Assembly (NCBI RefSeq): GCF_900110485.1
Contig: NZ_FODY01000002.1
Coordinates: 228,230 to 292,229 of the forward strand
From: Propionispora vibrioides
GTDB taxonomy: Bacteria > Bacillota > Negativicutes > Propionisporales > Propionisporaceae
Length of the DNA: 64,000 bases
Direction: 5' to 3'
Shown here: positions 1-6,949 of the stretch, one piece after another
Layout: the number at the start of each line of letters is the position of its first letter
How positions within the stretch are numbered: the stretch's first letter is position 1
Notes under the pieces: model-generated
What the model was told of the DNA's origin: nothing
The model's database searches: none
Seen by the model: the letters and a program-made list of their open reading frames with translations, nothing else
Position numbers and translations under genes: made by a program

Positions 1-598
1 CTTCTACCGCCTGGGCAAACTCTCGAAATACCCGCCACACCGCCGCATTGTAATAAGCGGAATTGGTCCGCCGCAAAAAATTCAGCGTTCCGGCCATTCC
101 GGCTCCCAAGCTTATATGGCGGGGATGATTGGCTTTCCTAAGCGTACCGGCTGCCAGCATTTCCTGCTCGGGATTACGCACGGCGAATTTGCCGGACACA
201 GCCAATACCTTATAGGACGCCAGCTTTTGCGCTGCCTCAACCAGCTCGCTTTCGGCCAGCGCTAATCGTTTCCGGCCGCGGTGGTCGGTATAACCGGTTA
301 AGATAACCGGCTCTTGCGGCACATACCCGGCAATATCCAACCCCGGACCGGGAATTAGGACAAGCCCCACCTGATCAGTTTTATTTTCGATCAAAGCATT
401 GGTCACAATGGTGGTCGAAAGGGAAATCCGCTCGATCGCCCGGCGATCCATTCCCTCCAGCACCTGATCCAGCACCGCAAGAATGCCCGACAGTAAATTC
501 CCATGAGTTGTCGGTACTTTGGTCTGCACAAGCACTTGTCTGTCCTTCACAATAACCGCATCGGTAAACGTACCGCCTACATCAATTCCCACCAGCAT
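1..598 (-). CDS. Hydantoinase/oxoprolinase-type (HyuA-like) ATPase, N-terminal part, cut by the left window edge
   Basis: The gene starts with ATG at 598 and runs off the window, so only about 199 residues are visible. The N-terminus MLVGIDVGGTFTDAVIV is the nucleotide-binding signature of the Hydant_A_N family (ASKHA fold). STTIVTNALIE and the GRKRLAL stretch also fit HyuA and 5-oxoprolinase subunits. These enzymes couple ATP hydrolysis to opening of cyclic amides or to carboxylation, and some family members have unknown substrates. It follows the activase stop codon by one base, so the two are translationally coupled in one operon. The substrate cannot be read from sequence; the iron-sulfur neighbours argue against simple hydantoin catabolism. 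The family is fairly sure, the function is not. Confidence 0.8.
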   Translation of the reverse strand, partial: MLVGIDVGGTFTDAVIVKDRQVLVQTKVPTTHGNLLSGILAVLDQVLEGMDRRAIERISLSTTIVTNALIENKTDQVGLVLIPGPGLDIAGYVPQEPVILTGYTDHRGRKRLALAESELVEAAQKLASYKVLAVSGKFAVRNPEQEMLAAGTLRKANHPRHISLGAGMAGTLNFLRRTNSAYYNAAVWRVFREFAQAVE

Positions 599-599
599 A

Positions 600-1364
600 T
601 TACCGCCTCTTTTCCTGAGCATGGCAGACGCAGCCGATAGCCCCGTTAAGCTGGGGGAACGCCGGAACAACCACAGGCACGCCCAGTTCCCGCTCGAGCA
701 TCTTCCGAATGCCGCTGCCCTGAGCCACACCGCCGGTAAATACGAGCGTGTCGCCAACCAAGGCCCTTAACATCGGTTTTATCCGTCTGACAATGGAATA
801 ATTGACGCCTGCTGCCAGTTGCGCTGTGCTATAACCTTCCACAATACGGCCAATCAATTCGGACTCGCCAAAAATCGCGCAGGTTGCGTTCAGCTCTACC
901 GGGTCAGCCTCATACCGGCTTAGTTCGGCAACATCTATGCCCAGCACGGCAGCCATGTTTTCCAAGTAACGGCCGGTACTGGCCGCGCATTTGTCATTTG
1001 TTTCAAAGTCAATCATTTTACCTTTTTTCACCTTAATCACCTTGCTGTCCTGACCACCCAGATCAAGCAGGGTAAAATCAGTCAGACCCGTCTGGTATAC
1101 CGCCCCCAGGGCATGGGCCTTCAGTTCAGGTATCACGGTGGCTCCGGCAATTTGTATGGTATTGCGCCCATAGCCGGTGGCTACTACAGCCTCCACCCGT
1201 TCAAACCCTAAAGCGGCAAAATCAATCACCAGCCCCGCTTCCTTACGGGTACCGTATTCACGATAAAATTGAACGGTTTCAAACACGTGCTTATCCTGAA
1301 GGCCGGCTTCGTCAGCCAGGACGAGCTTGACGCTGCGGCTGCCTAAATCAATCCCGCACAGCAT
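600..1364 (-). CDS. ATP-dependent activase of a 2-hydroxyacyl-CoA dehydratase-type iron-sulfur protein (HgdC/FldI family)
   Basis: An ASKHA-fold ATPase of 254 residues, the usual size of HgdC-type archerases. CGIDLGSRSVK at the N-terminus is the phosphate-1 motif and LLDLGGQDSKVI the second nucleotide motif. NDKCAASTGRYLE (Cys about 126) and NATCAIFGESEL (Cys about 162) supply the cysteines that hold the [4Fe-4S] cluster bridging the dimer. Such proteins use ATP hydrolysis to inject one low-potential electron into a partner cluster. ATG at 1364 is preferred because GAGGTGA lies six bases upstream; an in-frame GTG at 1370 overlaps that site. The gene directly follows the HgdB-like gene, its likely partner. 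Both cysteines are present, so it looks functional. Confidence 0.93.
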   Translation of the reverse strand: MLCGIDLGSRSVKLVLADEAGLQDKHVFETVQFYREYGTRKEAGLVIDFAALGFERVEAVVATGYGRNTIQIAGATVIPELKAHALGAVYQTGLTDFTLLDLGGQDSKVIKVKKGKMIDFETNDKCAASTGRYLENMAAVLGIDVAELSRYEADPVELNATCAIFGESELIGRIVEGYSTAQLAAGVNYSIVRRIKPMLRALVGDTLVFTGGVAQGSGIRKMLERELGVPVVVPAFPQLNGAIGCVCHAQEKRR

Positions 1365-1370
1365 AATCAC

Positions 1371-2345
1371 TCACCTCAACATTTCCAGAAAGCTGTCGAT
1401 GCGCAGTTTAGTCCGGGCATCCAGTTTACCCGGTTTATCACCTTCGATCGTCAACACCGGTATATCGAGCTTTTCCCGGAAAATCATATCTTCAATCTGA
1501 CGGTAGCAAAAACTCTGCACATAATGCAAAATGCCGTCAATATTGCGGCGTTCCAGTTCCGCCCGGATATCACGAATCCGGCCGAATACGCCGTATGGAT
1601 AGGTGTAAAGCCGGTATTGTTCCACAATGTCCTGTACTTCAAAAGGCATGGAAAACTGGCGCTGCACTTCGTTAAAAACCACTCTCGCCCCTTGCTGCTC
1701 AATATACCCGTATAGATCGGTAAAAATCGGCGGCACACCGATATAGGCCAGCCGGACATCCTCCGTTCTTTCCGCCGCCTGCCTTGCCTCTTTAAGAAAA
1801 CAGTCCACATCGGCTTCAAACTCATCGGGGTTGCCGTTGAAATCACTGCAGGAAACCTGATATAAATGATTATAAAAGCCGCTCACTACATTATCCTGCC
1901 AGGTTAGTTCATCCAGCTTCGCCACCTTTTTCCGTATAACATCAAGCCGTTTTTTCACCTGATCGACCGCAGCCCAGTCGGTGCCCAGACGGGTTATCAA
2001 TTTATCCATCTGCAGTTTTAGCAAATCATAGTCCCGGTCAAAGGGATAGGCAAAGGGAATGGTCTCTATTCCGGCCAGTTCATAGGTTTCCATTAAGGCA
2101 TGAGTATTGCTGCAGTCACCCTGGGTAACGGCAATAACCTGTTCAAAATCCCCCTCCAGCACGACCGAATACAGACCCTTGATCCAGCCGCACAAATTGC
2201 GGGGATAACCGGCCTCTTCCGCCGCCTCCACCAGCCGAACGGCTTGCTGATTGGTAATAAAGATATTATTCAAATCCACCGGAATATATCCGGCCGCCAA
2301 AATGATTTCAACGGGAACGGTAGTCGTAATCGCAATATTTGCCAT
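1371..2345 (-). CDS. HgdB/FldB-like 2-hydroxyacyl-CoA dehydratase subunit or double-cubane-cluster protein
   Basis: 324 residues of the HGD-D family. Cysteines lie at 52 (NLCGWIKG), 78 (QGDCSNTH), 166 (SCSDFNGN), 182 and 290 (SFCYRQIED); spaced cysteines of this kind bind [4Fe-4S] or double-cubane clusters in the family. True dehydratases need two different subunits, whereas only one such gene is next to the activase here. That arrangement is known for double-cubane cluster proteins, which reduce small molecules with an activase (established for the family; assignment here is inference). The protein is shorter than typical HgdA/B (about 370-430). AGGAGAG precedes the ATG. The activase start lies just past the stop. 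Substrate unknown. Confidence 0.82.
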   Translation of the reverse strand: MANIAITTTVPVEIILAAGYIPVDLNNIFITNQQAVRLVEAAEEAGYPRNLCGWIKGLYSVVLEGDFEQVIAVTQGDCSNTHALMETYELAGIETIPFAYPFDRDYDLLKLQMDKLITRLGTDWAAVDQVKKRLDVIRKKVAKLDELTWQDNVVSGFYNHLYQVSCSDFNGNPDEFEADVDCFLKEARQAAERTEDVRLAYIGVPPIFTDLYGYIEQQGARVVFNEVQRQFSMPFEVQDIVEQYRLYTYPYGVFGRIRDIRAELERRNIDGILHYVQSFCYRQIEDMIFREKLDIPVLTIEGDKPGKLDARTKLRIDSFLEMLR

Positions 2346-2387
2346 GCCCTAACTCTCCTAGTTGCAAATTCCCCGCCGGGAGATAAG

Positions 2388-2416
2388 AAAGAGGATAGTC
2401 TAGTCTATCCTCTTTT
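2388..2416. terminator. Hairpin between the CofE-like and HgdB-like genes
   Basis: Arms AAAGAGGATAG and CTATCCTCTTT enclose a short loop. The run of five T lies on the plus-strand side, and minus-strand transcripts get only TTTCTT. For the minus operon it may therefore be a weak attenuator or processing site. Confidence 0.5.
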
Positions 2417-2494
2417 TCCGGTCTTTCATACCATAGGCCCGGCACGCCGGGCTGTTAAAGCTGCTTTGCCGGAAAACGCCATGGCGCTGTCTAT

Positions 2495-3163
2495 TTACGC
2501 TTCACCACTGTCGGCAGCTTCCAGCAACGCGTAGTTTTTAATAATAACAATCGGTGTACGCTGTGATGCGTTGCCAAAAGGATTATCAATTAAAATTCTG
2601 GCCAATTTCTTAGGGTCCAATCCGCTGGACACACCTAATACAGCAGCCCGTTTCAAATCGTTTACATCGGCTACTGCCGCGCCGTAACAACCCAGGCGCG
2701 TTTTGATTTCCTCCGCCACGTTCTGCGGATTCTTCGGTCCATAGACCAAATGCTTGTCAAACGGCGGCATAGTCCCTGTCACATCATCAATCAGCGCCGC
2801 CTGTTCGCCGGCCATTTCATAAAAAACACCGTTTTTACCGACCAGTTTAGCCAGCACGCCCATGATCATAGCGAATAACACACGCCATTTTCCTTCGGCG
2901 TCCATCGCCGCCTGCATGCCGTAGACGCTGGACAAACTGCCCTTTTGCGGTACAAACCGGTTTAATATTTTCGCCAAAAAGCAAACTTTCATTTCCTCCG
3001 GACGCACCAGCCGTCCCTGCGTAATGGCAACTACGCTTTCCGCTACTGAAACGATATCATGGGGTCCGATGTTCTGTTTTGCATATTCCTCAATGGCATC
3101 TACAATATTATCCTTATGTGTCAACAACCGGGTACGAACCGGTATCAATTCAAGTTCAGCCAT
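2495..3163 (-). CDS. F420-0:gamma-glutamyl ligase-like protein (CofE/PF01996 family)
   Basis: 222 residues starting [15 protein letters not shown], with GGAGG nine bases upstream of ATG. The segment [18 protein letters not shown] resembles the conserved N-terminal block of CofE, which adds glutamate to coenzyme F420 using GTP; later blocks such as [11 protein letters not shown] also fit this fold. No other F420 biosynthesis gene is visible. Homologues occur in anaerobes without F420, where their substrate is unknown. Here the gene sits upstream of an iron-sulfur reductase/activase pair in the same orientation, so a role in making or tailoring an amide-linked substrate or cofactor is possible (inference). 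A 150-base gap with a hairpin separates it from the next gene. Confidence 0.75.
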   Translation of the reverse strand: MAELELIPVRTRLLTHKDNIVDAIEEYAKQNIGPHDIVSVAESVVAITQGRLVRPEEMKVCFLAKILNRFVPQKGSLSSVYGMQAAMDAEGKWRVLFAMIMGVLAKLVGKNGVFYEMAGEQAALIDDVTGTMPPFDKHLVYGPKNPQNVAEEIKTRLGCYGAAVADVNDLKRAAVLGVSSGLDPKKLARILIDNPFGNASQRTPIVIIKNYALLEAADSGEA

Positions 3164-3183
3164 GTGTGTCTGCCTCCTAATAT

Positions 3184-3726
3184 CTAGGCTTGCGCCTTTT
3201 GTCCCGCCTCATAGGCCTGCCGCAACTCGGCGGCGTCAATATAAAGCCGCGACCCTTTGGCAAGATACCATTCACTGCGGGCCACCACCTGGTACACAAT
3301 ATCCAGCGACATGTCCACCATGTCCGGCAGCGTCCTGGCAATATCCTTATTCTTTGCAGTCAGGATCAGTGTCACATCCACAGCCTGGCCCGTACCAAAC
3401 GGTACAATAAGCGCTTCCCAGTATGCATCGGTACGCGGCGCCGTTTCAAGCGCCAGACGGGAAACCACTTCCACTCCGTCATACTGCTCATAGGGCAGCA
3501 GATGCCGCGTATAAGCATCCATGATGGTTCCATCCTGCGTTCCCTTGTTGATAAAAGGAACTCGGCAGGTAAACGCCGCCATCACTTCATTAGCTTCGGT
3601 CAATGTAAACTTCGTACGCTGATCTACCAAAAATTCAAATTCGGCATCACCCTGGCGGGCAATATACAGCCAAACCGCTAAAATCAGCACTATTGCCAAC
3701 ACTACAATCACATTTAAGAAATCCAC
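3184..3726 (-). CDS. Membrane-anchored protein of unknown function
   Basis: 180 residues, probable GTG start at 3726 behind GGGGGCCAGG. Residues 4-25 ([20 protein letters not shown]) form one N-terminal transmembrane helix or uncleaved signal anchor; the rest is a soluble domain with a single cysteine. I recognise no domain. It is the first gene of the apparent minus-strand operon leading into the CofE-like ligase and the iron-sulfur pair (20-base gap to the ligase), so it may tether or support that system at the membrane. A MITE-like repeat lies just upstream. Confidence 0.6.
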   Translation of the reverse strand: MDFLNVIVVLAIVLILAVWLYIARQGDAEFEFLVDQRTKFTLTEANEVMAAFTCRVPFINKGTQDGTIMDAYTRHLLPYEQYDGVEVVSRLALETAPRTDAYWEALIVPFGTGQAVDVTLILTAKNKDIARTLPDMVDMSLDIVYQVVARSEWYLAKGSRLYIDAAELRQAYEAGQKAQA

Positions 3727-3863
3727 AACCTGGCCCCCATTTTCTATTTGTTTTGGCTATACCCGGCAATAATCCGCCTGGTTCGCCATGATCTGCTATT
3801 GATCTACGCCTTTTTATACCAAGAGTTTCTATGTATTCTTACCAAATTCCTGCAAATTAACTA

Positions 3864-4041
3864 GAGTGTGTCTTCAAAATAACGGAATGATTTATGGCGA
3901 GGGATTTTTGCGCCAGACGAGTTATACCCTAAAGGGCACACGAAATTTTGCAGGAATAGCGGCCCTATTTCAAAAAATTTAATGAAGTCTGGCCCAAAAA
4001 GCACCGCTAGGAATCGTTTCGGATAATTTGAAGACACGCCC
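3864..4041. repeat. MITE-like repeat, copy 1 (178 bp)
   Basis: Bounded by imperfect terminal inverted repeats: left end GAGTGTGTCTTCAAAAT, right end ATTTGAAGACACGCCC. The interior closely matches copy 2 at 20253-20425, including the shared block around CCCTAAAGGGCACACGAAAT. A dinucleotide TA precedes the left end. The open frame read across it on the minus strand is an artefact. The rest of the 3727-4115 intergenic region shows no gene. Confidence 0.82.
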
Positions 4042-4115
4042 AAACCTAATTAAGGAATTATCCGCCAACGACCAATGCAGTCCAACCGTCTCCACTGCGA
4101 GATATACTGCTATAC

Positions 4116-4541
4116 TTACAAGCTCTCTGTCTTATTTTGCGCCGCCTGCAATAACTCATAATAACGGCCGGACAGTCGCACTATTTTTCCATTAGTATCG
4201 GTAAATACATTCTGCGTATACCCTTCAGCCAGCAATATTCCGTCCCGCTCCCGTATAACCCGGTAAGTAAACTCCATCTTCGCCTTAGAAAGCACTTGGG
4301 GAATTGTCTCAATCAATATATAATCATCAAATCTGGCAGAGGCGCGGTACTGGCAGCTCACCTCGGTAATCGGAAACACAATCCCGTCAGCCATTAAATC
4401 CAGCAATAAAATCCCGGCTTGACGCAAAAACTCAACCCGTCCCATCTCAAACCAGCGAAAATAATTGGCATGATGAACCACTCCCATCATGTCCGTCTCA
4501 ACAAACCGAACTTTTTCTCTAACTGTCACCATGACCGTCAT
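4116..4541 (-). CDS. Acyl-CoA thioesterase, YbgC/FadM type (hotdog fold)
   Basis: About 141 residues. Near the N-terminus, VRFVETDMMGVVHHANYFRW carries the 4HBT signature with the catalytic Asp and the conserved H-x-N-Y. YbgC-type enzymes hydrolyse short-chain or hydroxybenzoyl-CoA thioesters in the cytoplasm. Start choice: ATG at 4541 or ATG at 4532 both sit behind GGAAAGGG; an ATG at 4586 would add 15 residues not typical of the family. The gene stands alone. Family is confident; the physiological thioester is unknown. Confidence 0.88.
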   Translation of the reverse strand: MTVMVTVREKVRFVETDMMGVVHHANYFRWFEMGRVEFLRQAGILLLDLMADGIVFPITEVSCQYRASARFDDYILIETIPQVLSKAKMEFTYRVIRERDGILLAEGYTQNVFTDTNGKIVRLSGRYYELLQAAQNKTESL

Positions 4542-4876
4542 CAGCCCTTTCCATGTACCATTCTCCTTCCCGCGTAAGGCATTCACTGGGAAACTCCAGC
4601 AAGACTGCCTTCAGCAAGACCACCATCCCGTTTGTACGCAAGACAGCTCGCCTCTTTCGGAACATGCAAAAAAAAGCACGCCCTGCATGCGTGAACAATC
4701 TTTCCTTATTGTACTGCCCTTTGCGTTGTTTGTCAAAAAACACCTTTTTCGACCGGCCGGTGCCAAACAACTCCTGTCAAGTTTCCGTTACCGGCTTAAC
4801 ATGCCCGGAGAACCACCTGTCAGAAGGAGGCTAAGCCTTCCCTACATAAAAAAAGAGCCCGAAGGCTCTCTGTATC
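4542..4876. other. Intergenic region without a convincing gene
   Basis: 335 bases between the thioesterase and the zinc-ribbon gene. Open frames on both strands overlap one another and lack a sensible ribosome site. The only clear signal is the minus-strand terminator at its lower-numbered neighbour boundary, 4845-4871. Confidence 0.5.
4845..4871 (-). terminator. Intrinsic terminator of the zinc-ribbon gene
   Basis: On the minus strand the stem AGAGCC-TTC-GGGCTCT is followed by TTTTTTT. It begins a few bases past the stop at 4877. Confidence 0.85.
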
Positions 4877-5083
4877 TTACCGGATGCTGCTCCAGGCACT
4901 ACGAAACAGATGAAGAAAAGACTGGGGGGATGCTTCTTTCACAGGACTCTGATAATTAGATACGGTCACTACCAGCCCACATCTGGAACACCGGGTGAAA
5001 CACCTTTTATCTGCCAAGCCAACAGGTGTAATATCCACTGTCTCATACTTATTACCGCCGCACCGACATCTGCTTTTGCCCAA
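4877..5083 (-). CDS. Small zinc-ribbon protein
   Basis: 68 residues. CRCGG near the N-terminus and CFTRCSRCG about 20 residues later give two cysteine pairs spaced as in a rubredoxin-like or zinc-ribbon knuckle. Start is TTG at 5083, with GGAG about five bases and GGGGG about ten bases upstream. A strong intrinsic terminator directly after the stop supports a real, monocistronic gene. Function unknown; such small ribbons often bind nucleic acid or act as accessory subunits. The basic C-terminal tail may be disordered. Confidence 0.62.
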   Translation of the reverse strand: MGKSRCRCGGNKYETVDITPVGLADKRCFTRCSRCGLVVTVSNYQSPVKEASPQSFLHLFRSAWSSIR

Positions 5084-5434
5084 ATTCTCCAGCCCCCTTA
5101 TATTCTTTTACATAATAGTACCATAGTCCCGGCAACCAGTGCAAAAGTCCTATTTCCTTTAAAATATCAAAAAGTATCCAATTAGATAAAATATACAATA
5201 TCATATGTAAATTTTATCTAAATAAATCATTTTTCACCAAATAGCGCCATAATCCTTGCTAAAATTCATCATTTTTATTTTTATAACCGGTTTGTTCCAA
5301 TAAAAAAGCCGGGGTTGCCAATCCCCGGCCATCTAACGTAAAGTCGTATCACTGTATATGATAAGGTTTTCCAACCAAATAGAAATTCCGGACTGTTTCT
5401 TGCGACAAAATGACAGAACGCCGCAAGACAGTCG
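5084..5434. other. AT-rich intergenic region with one terminator
   Basis: 351 bases. Apart from the terminator at 5302-5329 I see only AT-rich sequence, with no credible open frame. Confidence 0.55.
5302..5329 (-). terminator. Intrinsic terminator downstream of the small membrane protein gene
   Basis: Minus-strand stem GCCGGGG-ATTGGCAA-CCCCGGC followed by TTTTTT. Confidence 0.85.
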
Positions 5435-5617
5435 CTATTGATGGTTTTTATTGTTTTCCTCGATTATGCTTTTATATATCACATTATTTTTTAAATCGTT
5501 TTGAATATACGTGTCAAAGAAAGCCATTCTGGCTGCCGTTAGAAAAACCACCAGCAAGAATACCGCCACAGTGATCCAAAGCACGTTCCATAGCTTCTTT
5601 AAAAATTCCACAAACAT
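5435..5617 (-). CDS. Small single-pass membrane protein, unknown
   Basis: 60 residues with one hydrophobic helix (VLWITVAVFLLVVFLTAARM) and a charged, Asn-rich C-terminus. The AAGGGGGA ribosome site abuts the ATG at 5617; an in-frame GTG at 5611 would have a better spacing of seven bases, so the true protein may begin two codons later. A terminator follows at 5302-5329. No family recognised. An extended -10 promoter about 190 bases upstream (5804-5809) would give a long structured leader. Confidence 0.6.
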   Translation of the reverse strand: MFVEFLKKLWNVLWITVAVFLLVVFLTAARMAFFDTYIQNDLKNNVIYKSIIEENNKNHQ

Positions 5618-5714
5618 TCCCCCTTGCCTTTGCTGCTTGTCCTAGTCAGAAAGCTGTTTCATCTTTTTTACATTTTTTTTTACATTTTTTATACATTTTT
5701 CTTTACCAAATTGG

Positions 5715-5794
5715 TATAATGATATCGCTGCAATCCCTCCACAAATTTGTGGAGAAAAGGTCAATCGTTTTCCACCGGTTGGCCTTCTTTTTTA
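5715..5794 (+). ncRNA. Candidate small RNA with its own promoter, operator-like palindrome and terminator
   Basis: Plus-strand extended -10 TGGTATAAT (TATAAT at 5715-5720) overlaps the palindrome TACCAAATTGGTA at 5704-5716. Transcription would start near 5727, pass the palindrome CTCCACAAATTTGTGGAG, and end at stem AAGGTCAA/TTGGCCTT followed by CTTTTTT near 5794. The product would be about 68 nt with no open frame. The -35 is poor. Family unknown. Confidence 0.45.
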
Positions 5795-5862
5795 TCTAAG
5801 GGCATTATACCATAGTTTGCGTTTGGGGGAAGAGCTTTATTTAACTAAGCTTTTCACACTGA

Positions 5863-6630
5863 TTAATAAACAGGAATATGATTACGGAACATATCTGCAA
5901 CGATATTTTCCATATGATACATCCCTGTAGGCTGATTGATAATATGCTTTACTGCAAAAATTGCCCCTTGGCCAAAAGCGGCCCGTGATACACTCTCGTG
6001 GGATAAACGGATGGTCTGATTAGGCATACCAAAAACAATCTGATGATTGCCGACAATTCCGCCAACCCGGATAGAATGTACATGTCGCGCGGCGTCTAAA
6101 TTTAGTGCTTCGGCTATTTTTTTCGCCGTACCGGAAACTTCCTTTTTTTCACCAAAGTGTTCCTCGACAATTTCAATGTCTGCATGAGGAGCAATCTTCT
6201 GCAATACCTGAGCCGCCACCAACAGTACATTAATTCCCAGTGTAATATTAGGAGAATACAGCACTGTCGTGGATTTAGCGTATTCCCGCAACTGCTTCAG
6301 TTCCGCTTCGCCATATTTTGAGATGGCCGATACAATAGGAATTTTAAGTTCAGCTGCCGGCCGATATTCATAAACTCCGGCCGCACTGGAGAAATCAACA
6401 ATAGCATCTACCTTTCTTTCCAGAAAGAAAGTGTCTGTGATATCCGTCATGGAGTATATATCGCCTGCCTCAAATTCATAGCCCAGCAAACGACTGGCAT
6501 ATTTATGATGACTTTCATAACCTTTACGAACAACCCATTCAAGCAAAAATGAATCGTTCCGCAAGAATTCATTAGCTATAATTTTGCCTGTCTTTCCAAA
6601 GCCAAATAACCCAATACGAATCTTTTCCAT
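5863..6630 (-). CDS. 4-hydroxy-tetrahydrodipicolinate reductase-like protein (divergent DapB)
   Basis: 255 residues from ATG at 6630, with AAGGAAG eight bases upstream; a GTG at 6639 would overlap that site. IRIGLFGFGKTGKI is a Rossmann NAD(P)H motif. Later EEHFGEKKEVSGTA corresponds to the DapB active-site block: the first His and the Lys are kept, but the second His is Phe and the usual DAPSGTA is one residue shorter. RVGGIVGNHQIVF and the serine/arginine block near RAAFGQG are also DapB-like. DapB makes tetrahydrodipicolinate for lysine and cell wall. The altered active site suggests a paralogue with a different or relaxed substrate (inference). No other lysine gene is nearby. Confidence 0.78.
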   Translation of the reverse strand: MEKIRIGLFGFGKTGKIIANEFLRNDSFLLEWVVRKGYESHHKYASRLLGYEFEAGDIYSMTDITDTFFLERKVDAIVDFSSAAGVYEYRPAAELKIPIVSAISKYGEAELKQLREYAKSTTVLYSPNITLGINVLLVAAQVLQKIAPHADIEIVEEHFGEKKEVSGTAKKIAEALNLDAARHVHSIRVGGIVGNHQIVFGMPNQTIRLSHESVSRAAFGQGAIFAVKHIINQPTGMYHMENIVADMFRNHIPVY

Positions 6631-6949
6631 ACACCACACTTCCTTTCTTAAAAAGTCATTACATTTTGACGATAGATGAAAAAAATGAAGCCTTTATTAA
6701 AGACTCCATCTTAAACTAATACGACTAAATCAACTGTCCCTGGTTTTATATAATTATCAAAATTAGATTTATCAACTAACAACCTTATTCGAAAATAAAA
6801 AGTTGTTAGTTGATTTATTTTACCTTATTTTCAGCAAAAATGCAAGTCATAACCTGCTAAAAAAGGCCCTCCCAGCAGGTTATGCCGAGAGGGTCCTTTC
6901 ATCCCAAAACAGGCTTGGGGATGTCTGACGGCCTCGCCTTTACCTGTTA
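6631..6949. other. Intergenic region with an inverted repeat and a terminator
   Basis: 319 bases. It holds an inverted repeat with arms ATCAACTAACAAC and GTTGTTAGTTGAT at about 6768-6815, upstream of the DapB-like start, which could be an operator or a plus-strand terminator. The terminator of the phosphohexomutase lies at 6859-6898. Confidence 0.55.
6859..6898 (-). terminator. Terminator of the phosphohexomutase gene, overlapped by an alternative stem
   Basis: Minus-strand stem GGACCCTC...GAGGGCC followed by TTTTTT. A second inverted repeat, ATAACCTGCT/AGCAGGTTAT, overlaps the same region and has the T-run in its loop, so the two folds are mutually exclusive. Confidence 0.7.

Noticed and set aside
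3861..4043. 60-codon minus frame
   Set aside because: Lies wholly inside MITE copy 1 and ends at its borders; no ribosome site.
4489..4959. 156-codon plus frame
   Set aside because: Antisense to the thioesterase start and the zinc-ribbon end; composition not protein-like.
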